Below, piece by piece: positions 1 through 7,255 of a DNA stretch of 10,424 nt (positions are counted from its first letter, which is position 1; every line of letters starts with the position of its first letter). Made by a program: the position numbers and the translations under genes. The stretch is taken from contig JARLFW010000039.1 of NCBI GenBank assembly GCA_031296345.1, positions 1 through 10,424 of the forward strand, in the 5' to 3' direction. Below the pieces are notes generated by a model that was not told the DNA's origin, did not search any database, and saw only the letters and a program-made list of their open reading frames with translations. The stretch is from Nitrosotalea sp. (GTDB taxonomy: Archaea; Thermoproteota; Nitrososphaeria; Nitrososphaerales; Nitrosopumilaceae).

Positions 1-330
1 AAAAAGGGAGCATTTCTTGATTCTGTCTTTGATAAAATTGCAGAAGTTGCAATATTTCTTGGACTCTTAGTTGGCGGATGTTCTCAAGGGTATCTTGTAT
101 TGTTGGCAATAGGACTTTCTCTACTTGTTAGTTATACTAGGGCAAGAGCAGAATCTCTTGGAGTTCAACTTCAAGGCATAGGCATAGGGGAACGTGCAGA
201 AAGATTACTTGTAATTGCAATAATTGGAATGATTGGATTTCTAAATTATGCTGTAATGATTGTGGCAATAATTGCGGGAATAACATTTGTTCAGAGAATA
301 ATAACAACAGCTCGCGGAATAAAAGATTAG
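1..330 (+). CDS. CDP-alcohol phosphotransferase, C-terminal part; probable archaetidylinositol phosphate synthase
   Basis: This is the 3' end of a gene that begins before the window; 109 codons and a TAG stop are present. The first residues carry the second half of the CDP-alcohol phosphotransferase signature, GAFLDSVFD (G-x3-D-x3-D), with two acidic residues that in this family bind metal and act as catalytic base. The first half (D-x2-D-G-x2-A-R) lies outside. After it come two strongly hydrophobic stretches (about residues 14-47 and 64-97) separated by a polar loop with YTRARAESLG, as in integral membrane members of the family. The enzymes join a CDP-activated lipid to an alcohol at the membrane. 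In archaea the closest fit is archaetidylinositol phosphate synthase (CDP-archaeol plus inositol 1-phosphate), but archaetidylserine or archaetidylglycerol phosphate synthase cannot be excluded. It ends one base from the convergent rps26e stop. Confidence 0.85.
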   Translation, partial: KKGAFLDSVFDKIAEVAIFLGLLVGGCSQGYLVLLAIGLSLLVSYTRARAESLGVQLQGIGIGERAERLLVIAIIGMIGFLNYAVMIVAIIAGITFVQRIITTARGIKD

Positions 331-331
331 A

Positions 332-619
332 CTATCTTAGTCTGCCGGTCTGACGTCTTGAATCAGCTGATCTGATTTTCAGAATTCCAAAGTGTATTGC
401 ACATGAAATACAATACCATTTGAGTACTGTAGGTGATGCAATGTATGCTCCTTGAGCTCTTAGCTCTTTTGCTAAAGTATGTTCTACTAGATTTAATCTT
501 GATGTTACCTTCTTTGCCTTGTCTCGTGGAACTGTAGCACCACAGTTTGTACACTGGATACGACCAGTAGATCCTTTTCCTCCTTTCTGTCTTCCACGAC
601 TAGCACGCTTTAGTGGCAT
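332..619 (-). CDS. rps26e: 30S ribosomal protein S26e
   Basis: This 95-residue basic protein is a component of the small ribosomal subunit, near the mRNA exit region in eukaryotic ribosomes. It has a Lys/Arg/Gly-rich N-terminus, then a zinc site made of two CxxC pairs (Cys23/Cys26 and Cys70/Cys73). The segment YCISCAIHFGILKIRS matches the S26e family closely, and the length is usual for the archaeal form. S26e occurs in eukaryotes and in TACK-type archaea but is missing from Euryarchaeota, so it is a useful phylum marker. The ATG lies three bases after the stop of the upstream ORF (623-805). An AGGT sequence in the last codon of that ORF sits at Shine-Dalgarno distance, suggesting coupled translation from one mRNA. 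The gene is convergent with the phosphotransferase. Confidence 0.96.
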   Translation of the reverse strand: MPLKRASRGRQKGGKGSTGRIQCTNCGATVPRDKAKKVTSRLNLVEHTLAKELRAQGAYIASPTVLKWYCISCAIHFGILKIRSADSRRQTGRLR

Positions 620-622
620 GTT

Positions 623-805
623 TTACCTGTAAGGTGCCTCTTTATAACGATATTTGACACCCTGGGGTTTTACCTGTTTACTAGCTAATGGGACATGTTT
701 TAGTTGTCCATTGTAATCCTTGTTTGAAATCTGGCTATTCATTTGAGATGATATTGTGAGATCTCTAGTTACACATTTCCATGTCTTGGAAAATTTAAAT
801 TTCAT
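623..805 (-). CDS. Small basic hypothetical protein upstream of rps26e
   Basis: This is an ORF of 60 codons whose product I do not recognise. It is rich in Lys and Arg (pI clearly basic), polar, has one Cys, no membrane segment and no signal peptide; the C-terminal third (KQVKPQGVKYRYKEAPYR) looks the most protein-like. Its main support is position: it stops three bases before rps26e on the same strand, and its final codons supply the rps26e ribosome-binding site, so the two are probably co-transcribed. A basic protein next to a ribosomal gene may bind RNA or the ribosome, but that is inference. The start is uncertain. ATG at 803-805 gives 60 residues, but a TATA-like box for the opposite strand lies in codons 2-5. 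ATG at 740-742 (Met22) would give 39 residues and suit a minus-strand transcript starting near 770. Confidence 0.55.
   Translation of the reverse strand: MKFKFSKTWKCVTRDLTISSQMNSQISNKDYNGQLKHVPLASKQVKPQGVKYRYKEAPYR
791..800 (+). promoter_or_regulatory. Palindromic TATA-like box, possibly bidirectional
   Basis: AAATTTAAAT is centred about 27 bases before the ATG at 823, the classic archaeal TATA-to-start spacing for a leaderless mRNA. Being its own reverse complement, it could also fire on the minus strand, giving a start near 770, inside the 623-805 ORF. BRE and initiator elements were not convincing. Confidence 0.55.
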
Positions 806-822
806 ATTATTCTAGAATCATC

Positions 823-927
823 ATGCGCGGCCTTTGCCATGTCTGTCTTGCATCTAATGTGGATGTATCTGTAGTAAAGGGCAAGATAATATGTCAATCC
901 TGTCTAAAAGGTCAGAAAAAGGACTAA
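823..927 (+). CDS. 34-residue Cys4 zinc-ribbon microprotein
   Basis: A short ORF from ATG 823 to TAA 925-927 encodes 34 residues with two CxxC knuckles: CHVC at residues 5-8 and CQSC at residues 24-27. The 15-residue linker and a Lys-rich tail (GQKKD) make this the layout of a minimal zinc ribbon. Four Cys in such regular positions in so short an ORF are unlikely by chance. The upstream stop in frame at 796-798 and a TATA-like box 27 bases before the ATG fit a leaderless transcript starting here. The pfkB kinase starts 26 bases downstream with no clear promoter of its own, so both are probably on one mRNA. Function is unknown: single zinc ribbons of this kind often bind nucleic acid or a protein partner, but nothing here identifies the target. 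It falls below usual gene-caller length limits. Confidence 0.7.
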   Translation: MRGLCHVCLASNVDVSVVKGKIICQSCLKGQKKD

Positions 928-953
928 ATGGAAAGGTACTGGCATCAAATTAA

Positions 954-1826
954 ATGAAGATTGCAATTTTCTCCCATTGTACAATAGATGAGATATCTCA
1001 AAATGATATAGTAGAAACTGCTGGTGGTCCTGCGTGTTATTGTGGACTGACAGCAAAAAATATGAAGTTTGAAATTGATCTTCATACCAAAGTGGGGACA
1101 GATTTTTCATTTCGTACCGAACTTGAAAAAAAAGGAATCTTTCTTTCTCAGAGTTCTATCGTTGATACACCTACTACTAGATTCCTATTGAAAATATTTG
1201 GAACAGAGCGTGATCTCTATCTTAAAGCAAAATGTGATCCGATTGAATCCATAAAATCTGATGCTGATGCCGCAATAGTAAGTCCTGTATTTGATGAAGT
1301 CTCTGAAGAAACACTAGATGCAATAAAAGAAAATTTTGATTTTACATTACTTGATCCTCAAGGATATCTACGTCGAATAGATGATACTGGTAAAATCTTT
1401 TTGGAAAAAACTCTACTTGACTTGTCTGGCATAACTGCAATTAAAACAGATCCTGATGAGGCATTTTATCTTACAGGTTTGAAAGAAAAAGAAGCAATGA
1501 TTGCATTACAAAAAAAAGGTGTTAAACATGTACTTTATACTGACAAACAAAACATTACGATGCTTGCAAAAGATAGGATGTACCACCTAAAAATTCCAAA
1601 TATGTCCATAGGTGATACCACTGGAGTTGGAGACATATTTTGTGCAGCTTTTACTTGTTCTTATTTGAAAGAAAAAGATCCTATCTGGGCAATCTGTTTT
1701 GCTGTGGGTGCAGCACAAGCTGCACTTGAGACAAATACTACTGGACTTGGAAAAGTACCACTTGGCGGTGACACTGAAAGAAATGCGGCATATCTTTACA
1801 ATTTAATGCAGTTCTCAAGTGTCTAG
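954..1826 (+). CDS. PfkB/ribokinase-family sugar kinase
   Basis: This 290-residue protein phosphorylates a sugar, nucleoside or polyol hydroxyl with ATP; the substrate is not evident. The N-terminal PfkB signature is visible as GGPACYCGLTAKNM (residues 24-37) followed by KVGTDF at 46-51. The C-terminal signature GDTTGVGD at 220-227 contains the anion hole and the catalytic base Asp227, followed by FCAAF. Length is normal for the family (about 290-320). DPQGYLR at 134-140 resembles archaeal ribokinase-like members. The ATG directly follows an in-frame TAA (951-953), so no longer start is possible. It is 26 bases from the zinc-ribbon ORF and 31 bases before nadK on the same strand. Candidate substrates include ribose, nucleosides or myo-inositol; the last is tempting because an inositol-phosphate-using lipid synthase may lie nearby, but this is speculation. 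Confidence 0.9.
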   Translation: MKIAIFSHCTIDEISQNDIVETAGGPACYCGLTAKNMKFEIDLHTKVGTDFSFRTELEKKGIFLSQSSIVDTPTTRFLLKIFGTERDLYLKAKCDPIESIKSDADAAIVSPVFDEVSEETLDAIKENFDFTLLDPQGYLRRIDDTGKIFLEKTLLDLSGITAIKTDPDEAFYLTGLKEKEAMIALQKKGVKHVLYTDKQNITMLAKDRMYHLKIPNMSIGDTTGVGDIFCAAFTCSYLKEKDPIWAICFAVGAAQAALETNTTGLGKVPLGGDTERNAAYLYNLMQFSSV

Positions 1827-1828
1827 GC

Positions 1829-1835
1829 TTTTATT
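1829..1835 (+). promoter_or_regulatory. Weak TATA-like box ahead of nadK
   Basis: TTTTATT is centred 26 bases before the GTG start of the NAD kinase, suggesting a leaderless transcript from inside the pfkB-nadK gap. A GAGGTG at 1840-1845 (12 bases before the start) could instead serve as a Shine-Dalgarno on a pfkB-nadK mRNA. The two readings are not separable by eye. Confidence 0.3.
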
Positions 1836-1857
1836 GAATGAGGTGTGAATCATACCT

Positions 1858-2850
1858 GTGAAGGTTGCAATATTTAGTCAGGATCATGAACAGACTGTAA
1901 AATCTCTAAAACTTTCACTTGAAAGCCATGGGATAGAAGCTGTGACTCTTGGAAAAAAGCCACTGGGAAATGATATTGACTATGTAATAGTAACAGGCGG
2001 AGACCGAGGAGTTCGAACATATTTCCATCATTTTACAAACTCGACAATTCCAGTGCTTGGTATAAACGAGTACGAGTCAAGCGGATTTTTAGCCCAGACT
2101 GATCTTAAACAATTTCCACTCTATCTTAACAGATTGAAAAAAGGTGACTTTTCAATTGAAGCTCTTCCAAGAGTTGGTGTAAAAATTGATGACAAGCCAA
2201 TCTATCCTGCATTAAATGATGTTGCAATATTCTCCTCAAAGAGTGCAACACTAGTAGAGCATGTCTTGCGAGTAAATGGAGAAGAGCTTTGGCATGACAG
2301 CAGCGATGGCTTGATTATCTCAACCCCTATTGGCTCATCTGCATATTCCATGTCTGCAGGCGGTCCTGCGGTTTATCAAAATTCTAAAGTATTCTGTATC
2401 GTATCAGTAAACTCACTTGATATCACAAGACGCCCTCTAATAGTTCCTGAAGATACTTTGATTGAAATTGATGATATATCATCTAGTCTGCGATGTGAAG
2501 TTGTGGTTGATGGAAAAGACAGATTCAAAGTTGACAAGATTGTTACATGTACCAAGTTTCCACAACCTGCAAATGTCATTAGGATGAAAAAGGATTCTAC
2601 TACCGTATCAGCTCTTGCCAAAAAAGTAAAACTTGCAGATGAGCTATTGAATATGCCGCCAAGCTCCAAGTTGTTACTAAAGACACTCGAGTACGAAGGC
2701 TCTCTTACACAAAAAGAACTTGCTGAAAAAACTCTGCTTCCTGATAGGACTGTTAGACTTGCATTAAGTCACTTACTTGAGAAAGGATATGTAAAACGTA
2801 GAGTCTCATTACGCGATACTCGCCAGAGAATATATGAAATTCCAAAATAG
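1858..2850 (+). CDS. nadK: NAD(+) kinase with C-terminal winged-helix domain
   Basis: This 330-residue cytosolic enzyme would phosphorylate NAD to NADP using ATP or polyphosphate. The catalytic fold covers about residues 1-245. GGD at 47-49 holds the catalytic Asp49, but the usual following Gly-Thr is replaced by Arg-Gly. LGINE is at 67-71, ALND (the NE/ND motif) at 118-121, and the glycine-rich DGLIISTPIGSSAYS at 150-164 continues into SAGGP; RPLIVP is at 192-197. Residues about 267-330 form a typical winged helix-turn-helix: LTQKELAEKT, then the recognition helix around DRTVRLALSHLLEKG, then a wing ending in QRIYEI. Ordinary NAD kinases (about 250-300 residues) lack this domain. The GTG start is the only conventional one after the in-frame TGA at 1846-1848. 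The gene converges on pyrG with three bases between stops. Confidence 0.92.
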   Translation: MKVAIFSQDHEQTVKSLKLSLESHGIEAVTLGKKPLGNDIDYVIVTGGDRGVRTYFHHFTNSTIPVLGINEYESSGFLAQTDLKQFPLYLNRLKKGDFSIEALPRVGVKIDDKPIYPALNDVAIFSSKSATLVEHVLRVNGEELWHDSSDGLIISTPIGSSAYSMSAGGPAVYQNSKVFCIVSVNSLDITRRPLIVPEDTLIEIDDISSSLRCEVVVDGKDRFKVDKIVTCTKFPQPANVIRMKKDSTTVSALAKKVKLADELLNMPPSSKLLLKTLEYEGSLTQKELAEKTLLPDRTVRLALSHLLEKGYVKRRVSLRDTRQRIYEIPK

Positions 2851-2853
2851 TTC

Positions 2854-4464
2854 TTAGGCGCTGGCTGACGCTCTAATGAATGCCTCAAATGACTCTTCGG
2901 GATGACCTGGTCTACTACTAAACTCTGGATGGTACTGAACTCCTAGGTAGAATCTATGTGAGGGAATCTCTAATACTTCCATGCGTTTTTTGTTGTCACT
3001 GTACCCTGAAAACTTCATGCCCTTTGAGGAAAACATCTCCAAGTATTTTTGATTAAATTCAAATCTATGTCTGTGTCTTTTTTGTATTTTATTGGATTTG
3101 TAAAGCTTGAACGCTAGTGTGTTTTCTTCAACTGTAATATCATGTGCTCCAAGACGTAGTGAGCCGCCCTTGTTCTCAATTGATTTCTGTTCTGGTAAAA
3201 GATCAATTATTGGGTTTTCCGTACTAGGAGATATTTCAGTAGAGTTTGCATTTGCCAATCCGCACACATTTCTTCCAAAAGCTACTGCTGCTAGCTGAAA
3301 GCCAAAACAGATTCCAAGGTATGGAATATTTTTCTCTCTTGCATAGTTTGCTGTATTGATTATTCCCTCTGATCCTCTGTCTCCAAAACCCCCTGGAACA
3401 ATTATGCCGTTGTATGATGCTAGTTTGTTTACATCGCCGTTTAGTTCTTCAGAGTCTATCCAATCAATTATTACGTTTTTGCCAATCTTTGCACCTGCAT
3501 GTTTTAGTGCATGATTTACACTTACATAACTATCTGCAAGTTTGACATATTTGCCAACCATTGCAATTCGTACTGATTCTTTTGTATTTTGAAATGAATT
3601 TATTATTGCATTCCACTTGTCCCAGTTTGCAGAAGTGTTAACCAGTCCAACTTTTCCGAATTTCTTGAATATTACGTCAATTATTCCCTGATCATATAGC
3701 ATCTGTGGAACTAACAGAATTGATTCTGCATCATGACATGAAAATACATCGCGTTCTGTAACGTTTGAAAATAATGAAATCTTTTTCCTTGCAGCCATCT
3801 CAAGTGGTCTTGTACATCGGACTGCAAGTAAATCTGGCTGGATACCAATTCTTCGTAGTTCCTGAACACTGTGTTGAGTAGGTTTTGTTTTTTGTTCTCC
3901 CACTACATCCAGGGAAGGTGCAAGAGTTACGTGAACAAAGATTACACTTTCAGGCCCTTCCTCTAATCTCATCTGTCTTAATGCTTCCAGAAATGGTAGA
4001 CTCTCAATATCACCTACTGTTCCACCACATTCTACTACTAGCATGTCAAGACCCTCAGTTTTGACTATCTTTCTTATTCTGTCTTTGATTGCGTCTGTTA
4101 CATGTGGGATTATCTGTACACAAGCTCCTAGGTACTCTCCACGTCTCTCAGCCTCTATTACACTCGAGTAAATCTGGGCTGTTGTAATATTGTGAGTTTT
4201 TGGTATGTTTTGATTTAGAAATCTCTCATAATTTCCTATATCCATATCGCACTCTCCGCCGTCTTCTGTGACAAAGACCTCTCCATGTGCAATAGGATTC
4301 ATTGTTCCTGCATCATAGTTCAGATATGGATCAAATTTCACACAAGAGACTTTTTGATTAGAAAGCTGGAGTAACTTTGCAATAGAAGATGAAACTACCC
4401 CTTTTCCAAGGCCAGACATGACTCCTCCAGTAACGAAAATATATTTTGTAGACTCGGTCTGCAT
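2854..4464 (-). CDS. pyrG: CTP synthase (glutamine-hydrolysing)
   Basis: This 536-residue cytosolic enzyme makes CTP from UTP with ATP and glutamine, the last step of pyrimidine nucleotide synthesis. The N-terminal synthetase domain (about 1-270) has the P-loop GGVMSGLGKG at 13-22, the metal and UTP region DGGECDMDIGNYERF at 68-82, and GGTVGDIES at 147-155. The C-terminal class I glutaminase domain (about 298-536) has PGGFGDRG at 357-364, the nucleophile Cys386 in GICFGFQ, and His512/Glu514 in YHPEF. Length and all key residues are normal. It starts 31 bases after the trpA stop but has no Shine-Dalgarno. An A/T-rich box 26 bases before the ATG suggests its own leaderless transcript, although read-through from the trp operon is possible. 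Confidence 0.98.
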   Translation of the reverse strand: MQTESTKYIFVTGGVMSGLGKGVVSSSIAKLLQLSNQKVSCVKFDPYLNYDAGTMNPIAHGEVFVTEDGGECDMDIGNYERFLNQNIPKTHNITTAQIYSSVIEAERRGEYLGACVQIIPHVTDAIKDRIRKIVKTEGLDMLVVECGGTVGDIESLPFLEALRQMRLEEGPESVIFVHVTLAPSLDVVGEQKTKPTQHSVQELRRIGIQPDLLAVRCTRPLEMAARKKISLFSNVTERDVFSCHDAESILLVPQMLYDQGIIDVIFKKFGKVGLVNTSANWDKWNAIINSFQNTKESVRIAMVGKYVKLADSYVSVNHALKHAGAKIGKNVIIDWIDSEELNGDVNKLASYNGIIVPGGFGDRGSEGIINTANYAREKNIPYLGICFGFQLAAVAFGRNVCGLANANSTEISPSTENPIIDLLPEQKSIENKGGSLRLGAHDITVEENTLAFKLYKSNKIQKRHRHRFEFNQKYLEMFSSKGMKFSGYSDNKKRMEVLEIPSHRFYLGVQYHPEFSSRPGHPEESFEAFIRASASA

Positions 4465-4485
4465 ATCTATGATGGATTGGAGGTC

Positions 4486-4494
4486 TTTTTATTT
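4486..4494 (-). promoter_or_regulatory. TATA-like box of pyrG
   Basis: Read on the minus strand, AAATAAAAA is centred about 26 bases before the pyrG ATG (4464) in the short trpA-pyrG gap. The sequence between it and the ATG contains no Shine-Dalgarno. Spacing and lack of a ribosome site both favour a leaderless pyrG mRNA. Confidence 0.5.
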
Positions 4495-4495
4495 C

Positions 4496-5302
4496 TTATT
4501 CTGGGATTGTAGATTTCTTTAGGCTCTTTGTAAAAGATTCAATTTTACCTTCGATCTTTTCTGATGACGCATTTTCTATTAGTCGTAAAAACGCACTTCC
4601 TACAATTATTGCGTCTGCCCCAGATTTTATTATGAATCTTGCCTGATCTGGATTGCTTACACCAAATCCAACTGCAAGCGGAATTTTACCATCAAGTATC
4701 TTTTTGGCATTCTTTATTGCATGTGTGGTGTAATCTTGGAATTGTTGTTGACCTCCAGTGGTTCCAAATACTGATACCAAATATAGAAAACCTGATGAAA
4801 CGCCTGATGTTTTTTTGATTCTCTGTGGTGTTGTATTTGGCGAGATTAAAAATATTGTATCCATTTCATGTTTCTTTGCTGCTTGAAGAAAATCTTTTGA
4901 TTCATCAACTGACATGTCAGGAAGAATTAATCCGTCAATTCCTGCCTTTTTTACAATGGATATGAATTTCTCATAACCGTGTCTGTAAAGGAGATTTGTA
5001 TAGGTCATCAAAACAAGTGGTATGTCTGTCTCCTTGCGAATTTTTTTCACTAGGGTGAGAAACTTGTCAAAATTCATTCCTTTTTGTAATGCATGAAAAC
5101 CAGCATTTTGAATTACAGGTCCATCTGCTAACGGATCTGAAAATGGCATTCCGAGTTCTATTATGTCGGCTCCTCCCTTTACTAATCCGCGAACTGCTGA
5201 TATGGTCCCTTTTTCATTTGGAAATCCCGCCATGGTATATGCTATCAAGGCCTTTTGGTTTTTGGACTTGAGGTCTTGAAATTTACTTTTTATTCTTGAC
5301 AT
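4496..5302 (-). CDS. trpA: Tryptophan synthase alpha chain
   Basis: The alpha subunit (268 residues, usual length) splits indole-3-glycerol phosphate into indole and glyceraldehyde 3-phosphate and channels indole to the beta subunit. It is a TIM barrel with the two catalytic acids Glu49 and Asp60 in [16 protein letters not shown], at exactly the numbering of the Salmonella enzyme. LILPDM at 125-130 follows; loop 6 reads FGTTG at 179-183 where bacteria usually have AGVTG. The phosphate site is formed by GFGVS at 212-216 and [10 protein letters not shown] at 228-237. It is the last gene of the trp operon, and its ATG lies 20 bases inside the end of trpB. A GGAG about 14 bases before the ATG is a poor ribosome site, so coupling to trpB translation is likely. 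Confidence 0.98.
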   Translation of the reverse strand: MSRIKSKFQDLKSKNQKALIAYTMAGFPNEKGTISAVRGLVKGGADIIELGMPFSDPLADGPVIQNAGFHALQKGMNFDKFLTLVKKIRKETDIPLVLMTYTNLLYRHGYEKFISIVKKAGIDGLILPDMSVDESKDFLQAAKKHEMDTIFLISPNTTPQRIKKTSGVSSGFLYLVSVFGTTGGQQQFQDYTTHAIKNAKKILDGKIPLAVGFGVSNPDQARFIIKSGADAIIVGSAFLRLIENASSEKIEGKIESFTKSLKKSTIPE

Positions 5303-6485
5303 TTTTACTCAAATATCTCCCAACTTCTTCTACATCTTTGTCTCCTCTACCTGATAATGTTACAACTATGCTCTCACTCTTTGGCATGTTCTTTGCAATT
5401 TTTATTGCATATGCAATTGCATGTGCTGATTCAAGAGCCGGTATGATTCCTTCGTGTTTTGAAAGTAAAAGAAATGCCTCTACTGCTTCCTTGTCATTTA
5501 CTGCATCATACTTTACCCTCTTTGCATCTTTTAGATACGAATGCTCTGGGCCGACTCCTGGGTAGTCCAATCCTGCTGATATGCTATGTGTCTCACTAAT
5601 TTGTCCCTCTTTGTCTTGTAGAAGATATGTGAGCATTCCATGAAGAATTCCTTTTGATCCAGCTACTAGTGTTGCAGAATGGTGACCACTCTTGATTCCT
5701 TCTCCTCCAGCTTCAATTCCAAACATCTTGGTATCTTCATCGATTAATGGATAGAAAGTTCCAATTGCATTCGAGCCTCCTCCCACACATGCTACAACAG
5801 AATCTGGTGATTTTTTTTCTAATTCTTTCATCTGTGTAAGAATTTCGTTTCCTATGACTGATTGGAAATCTCTTACCATTACTGGATATGGATGTGGACC
5901 AACTGCTGATCCTAAAAGATAGTAAGTTGTTTTTACATTTGTAATCCAATCACGTATTGCTTCATTGATTGCATCCTTGAGGGTCTGTGTTCCTTCTTTA
6001 ACTGGATGTACTTTAGTCCCAAGTAAATTCATTCTAAAGACATTTAGCTTTTGCCTTTGGGTATCTTTGTAGCCCATGTAGACTTCACCATGTAATCCTA
6101 AAGCAGAGCATGCCATGGCAGTTGCAACACCGTGTTGTCCTGCGCCAGTTTCTGCAATGATTCTTTTTTTCTTCATTCTTTTTGCAAGCAACCCTTGACC
6201 TAGCGTGTTGTTAATCTTGTGGGCTCCACCGTGCAACAAATCCTCTCTTTTGAGATATATTTTTGCACCACCTGCAAATTCTGTTAGGTTTTTTGCAAGG
6301 TAAAGCGGAGTAGGCCTTCCAGCATACTGCGTCAGGTAATAGCGTAATTCTTTCTTAAATTCTGCATCGTCTTTGTACTTTAGATATGCCTCTTCTAGTT
6401 CCTCTACTGCAGGAACTAGGGTTTCAGGAATGTATCTTCCTCCAAATTCTCCAAATTTGCCATTCTTGGGGTATTTTAGTTTCAT
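5283..6485 (-). CDS. trpB: Tryptophan synthase beta chain (TrpB1 type)
   Basis: This PLP-dependent enzyme (400 residues) condenses indole with serine to form tryptophan in the alpha2-beta2 complex. The N-terminus [17 protein letters not shown] is typical of TrpB1, the form that pairs with TrpA, rather than the longer stand-alone TrpB2. The PLP lysine is Lys90 in HGGAHKINN. Glu112 in AETGAGQHG activates indole. The cofactor phosphate loop GGGSNA is at 235-240 and SGRGDKD at 378-384 contacts the pyridine ring. The start codon overlaps the trpC stop as ATGA, giving translational coupling. No trpF lies between it and trpC, where many operons have one. Confidence 0.98.
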   Translation of the reverse strand: MKLKYPKNGKFGEFGGRYIPETLVPAVEELEEAYLKYKDDAEFKKELRYYLTQYAGRPTPLYLAKNLTEFAGGAKIYLKREDLLHGGAHKINNTLGQGLLAKRMKKKRIIAETGAGQHGVATAMACSALGLHGEVYMGYKDTQRQKLNVFRMNLLGTKVHPVKEGTQTLKDAINEAIRDWITNVKTTYYLLGSAVGPHPYPVMVRDFQSVIGNEILTQMKELEKKSPDSVVACVGGGSNAIGTFYPLIDEDTKMFGIEAGGEGIKSGHHSATLVAGSKGILHGMLTYLLQDKEGQISETHSISAGLDYPGVGPEHSYLKDAKRVKYDAVNDKEAVEAFLLLSKHEGIIPALESAHAIAYAIKIAKNMPKSESIVVTLSGRGDKDVEEVGRYLSKNVKNKK

Positions 6486-7255
6486 ATTGCTAATACCAAC
6501 TCTTCTACTAATCCCTTGATATCTTTACTCTTCATTATACTGCTGCCAACAAGAAATGCGTCTGCGCCACATTTACGTAGAAATTGAATATCTTTTGGTG
6601 ATTCTATTCCGCTTTCTGAGATTATGATCCTTTTCTCATTTTTGTCTTTTAAGATGGTCTGTGTTGTTTGAAGATCAATTTCCAAAGTGTCTAAATTCCG
6701 ATTATTTATCCCAAGTATGTCTGCCTGAGTTTTTGTAGAATCTGTAAATTCTTTCTTTGTATGAGATTCTAACAATACTAGTAGATTCTTTTTGTGTGCA
6801 TATGCAATAAAATCGTCAATATCACTTGCAAAATTTTTATCAAATATTGCCTGTATTAGTAGAACCACATCTGCTCCCAGTTTTTCAGCCGCATCGATTT
6901 GAACTTTATCCACCACTATATCCTTCATTAAAAGTGGAACTTGAACTTGTTTACGAATTTTTGTGAAATATTCTGGCGAGCCATTAAACAGGTGGGGCTG
7001 TGTCAAAACTGATAGTCCAACTGCCCCTCCTTCTACCATTTGCTTTGCAATTAAAACAGGATCGGAAATTTCTCGAATGTCTCCAAGAGATGGTGAAGAA
7101 AATTTTACTTCAGTTATTAGAGATGCATGTTTGTTATTTCTAATTTGTTCAATTAGGTTTTTTCCTGAATTGGAATTTTTGTAATTGATCTCATACACTT
7201 TGTCATTTATTGCCTTTTGTGAATTATTGGCAAGTTTTTCTAGCATGTCTTTCAT
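6482..7255 (-). CDS. trpC: Indole-3-glycerol phosphate synthase
   Basis: This 257-residue TIM-barrel enzyme closes the indole ring of carboxyphenylamino-deoxyribulose phosphate with loss of CO2. Residues matching the Sulfolobus enzyme's active site are all present: Glu49 and Lys51 in [10 protein letters not shown], Lys111 in LLMKDIV, Glu163 in LLESHT, Asn184 in GINNRNL, and Glu214/Ser215 in ISESGI. The length is that of a single-function enzyme, with no fused TrpF domain. The ATG overlaps the trpD stop by four bases (ATGA). A GGAGG about 13 bases upstream, inside trpD, may help initiation. Confidence 0.97.
   Translation of the reverse strand: MKDMLEKLANNSQKAINDKVYEINYKNSNSGKNLIEQIRNNKHASLITEVKFSSPSLGDIREISDPVLIAKQMVEGGAVGLSVLTQPHLFNGSPEYFTKIRKQVQVPLLMKDIVVDKVQIDAAEKLGADVVLLIQAIFDKNFASDIDDFIAYAHKKNLLVLLESHTKKEFTDSTKTQADILGINNRNLDTLEIDLQTTQTILKDKNEKRIIISESGIESPKDIQFLRKCGADAFLVGSSIMKSKDIKGLVEELVLAI

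Noticed and set aside
904..1110. 68-codon minus-strand ORF across the pfkB start
   Set aside because: It overlaps the well-supported kinase N-terminus and the zinc-ribbon end, and shows no recognisable domain.
2851..2853. Shared terminator between nadK and pyrG
   Set aside because: The stops are three bases apart with no hairpin or T-run; nothing distinguishes a terminator from coding sequence.
5296..5565. 89-codon plus-strand ORF opposite trpB
   Set aside because: It is an antisense shadow of trpB with a Ser/Phe-rich composition and no ribosome site or promoter; the same applies to the other antisense ORFs across pyrG, trpA, trpC, trpD and trpE.
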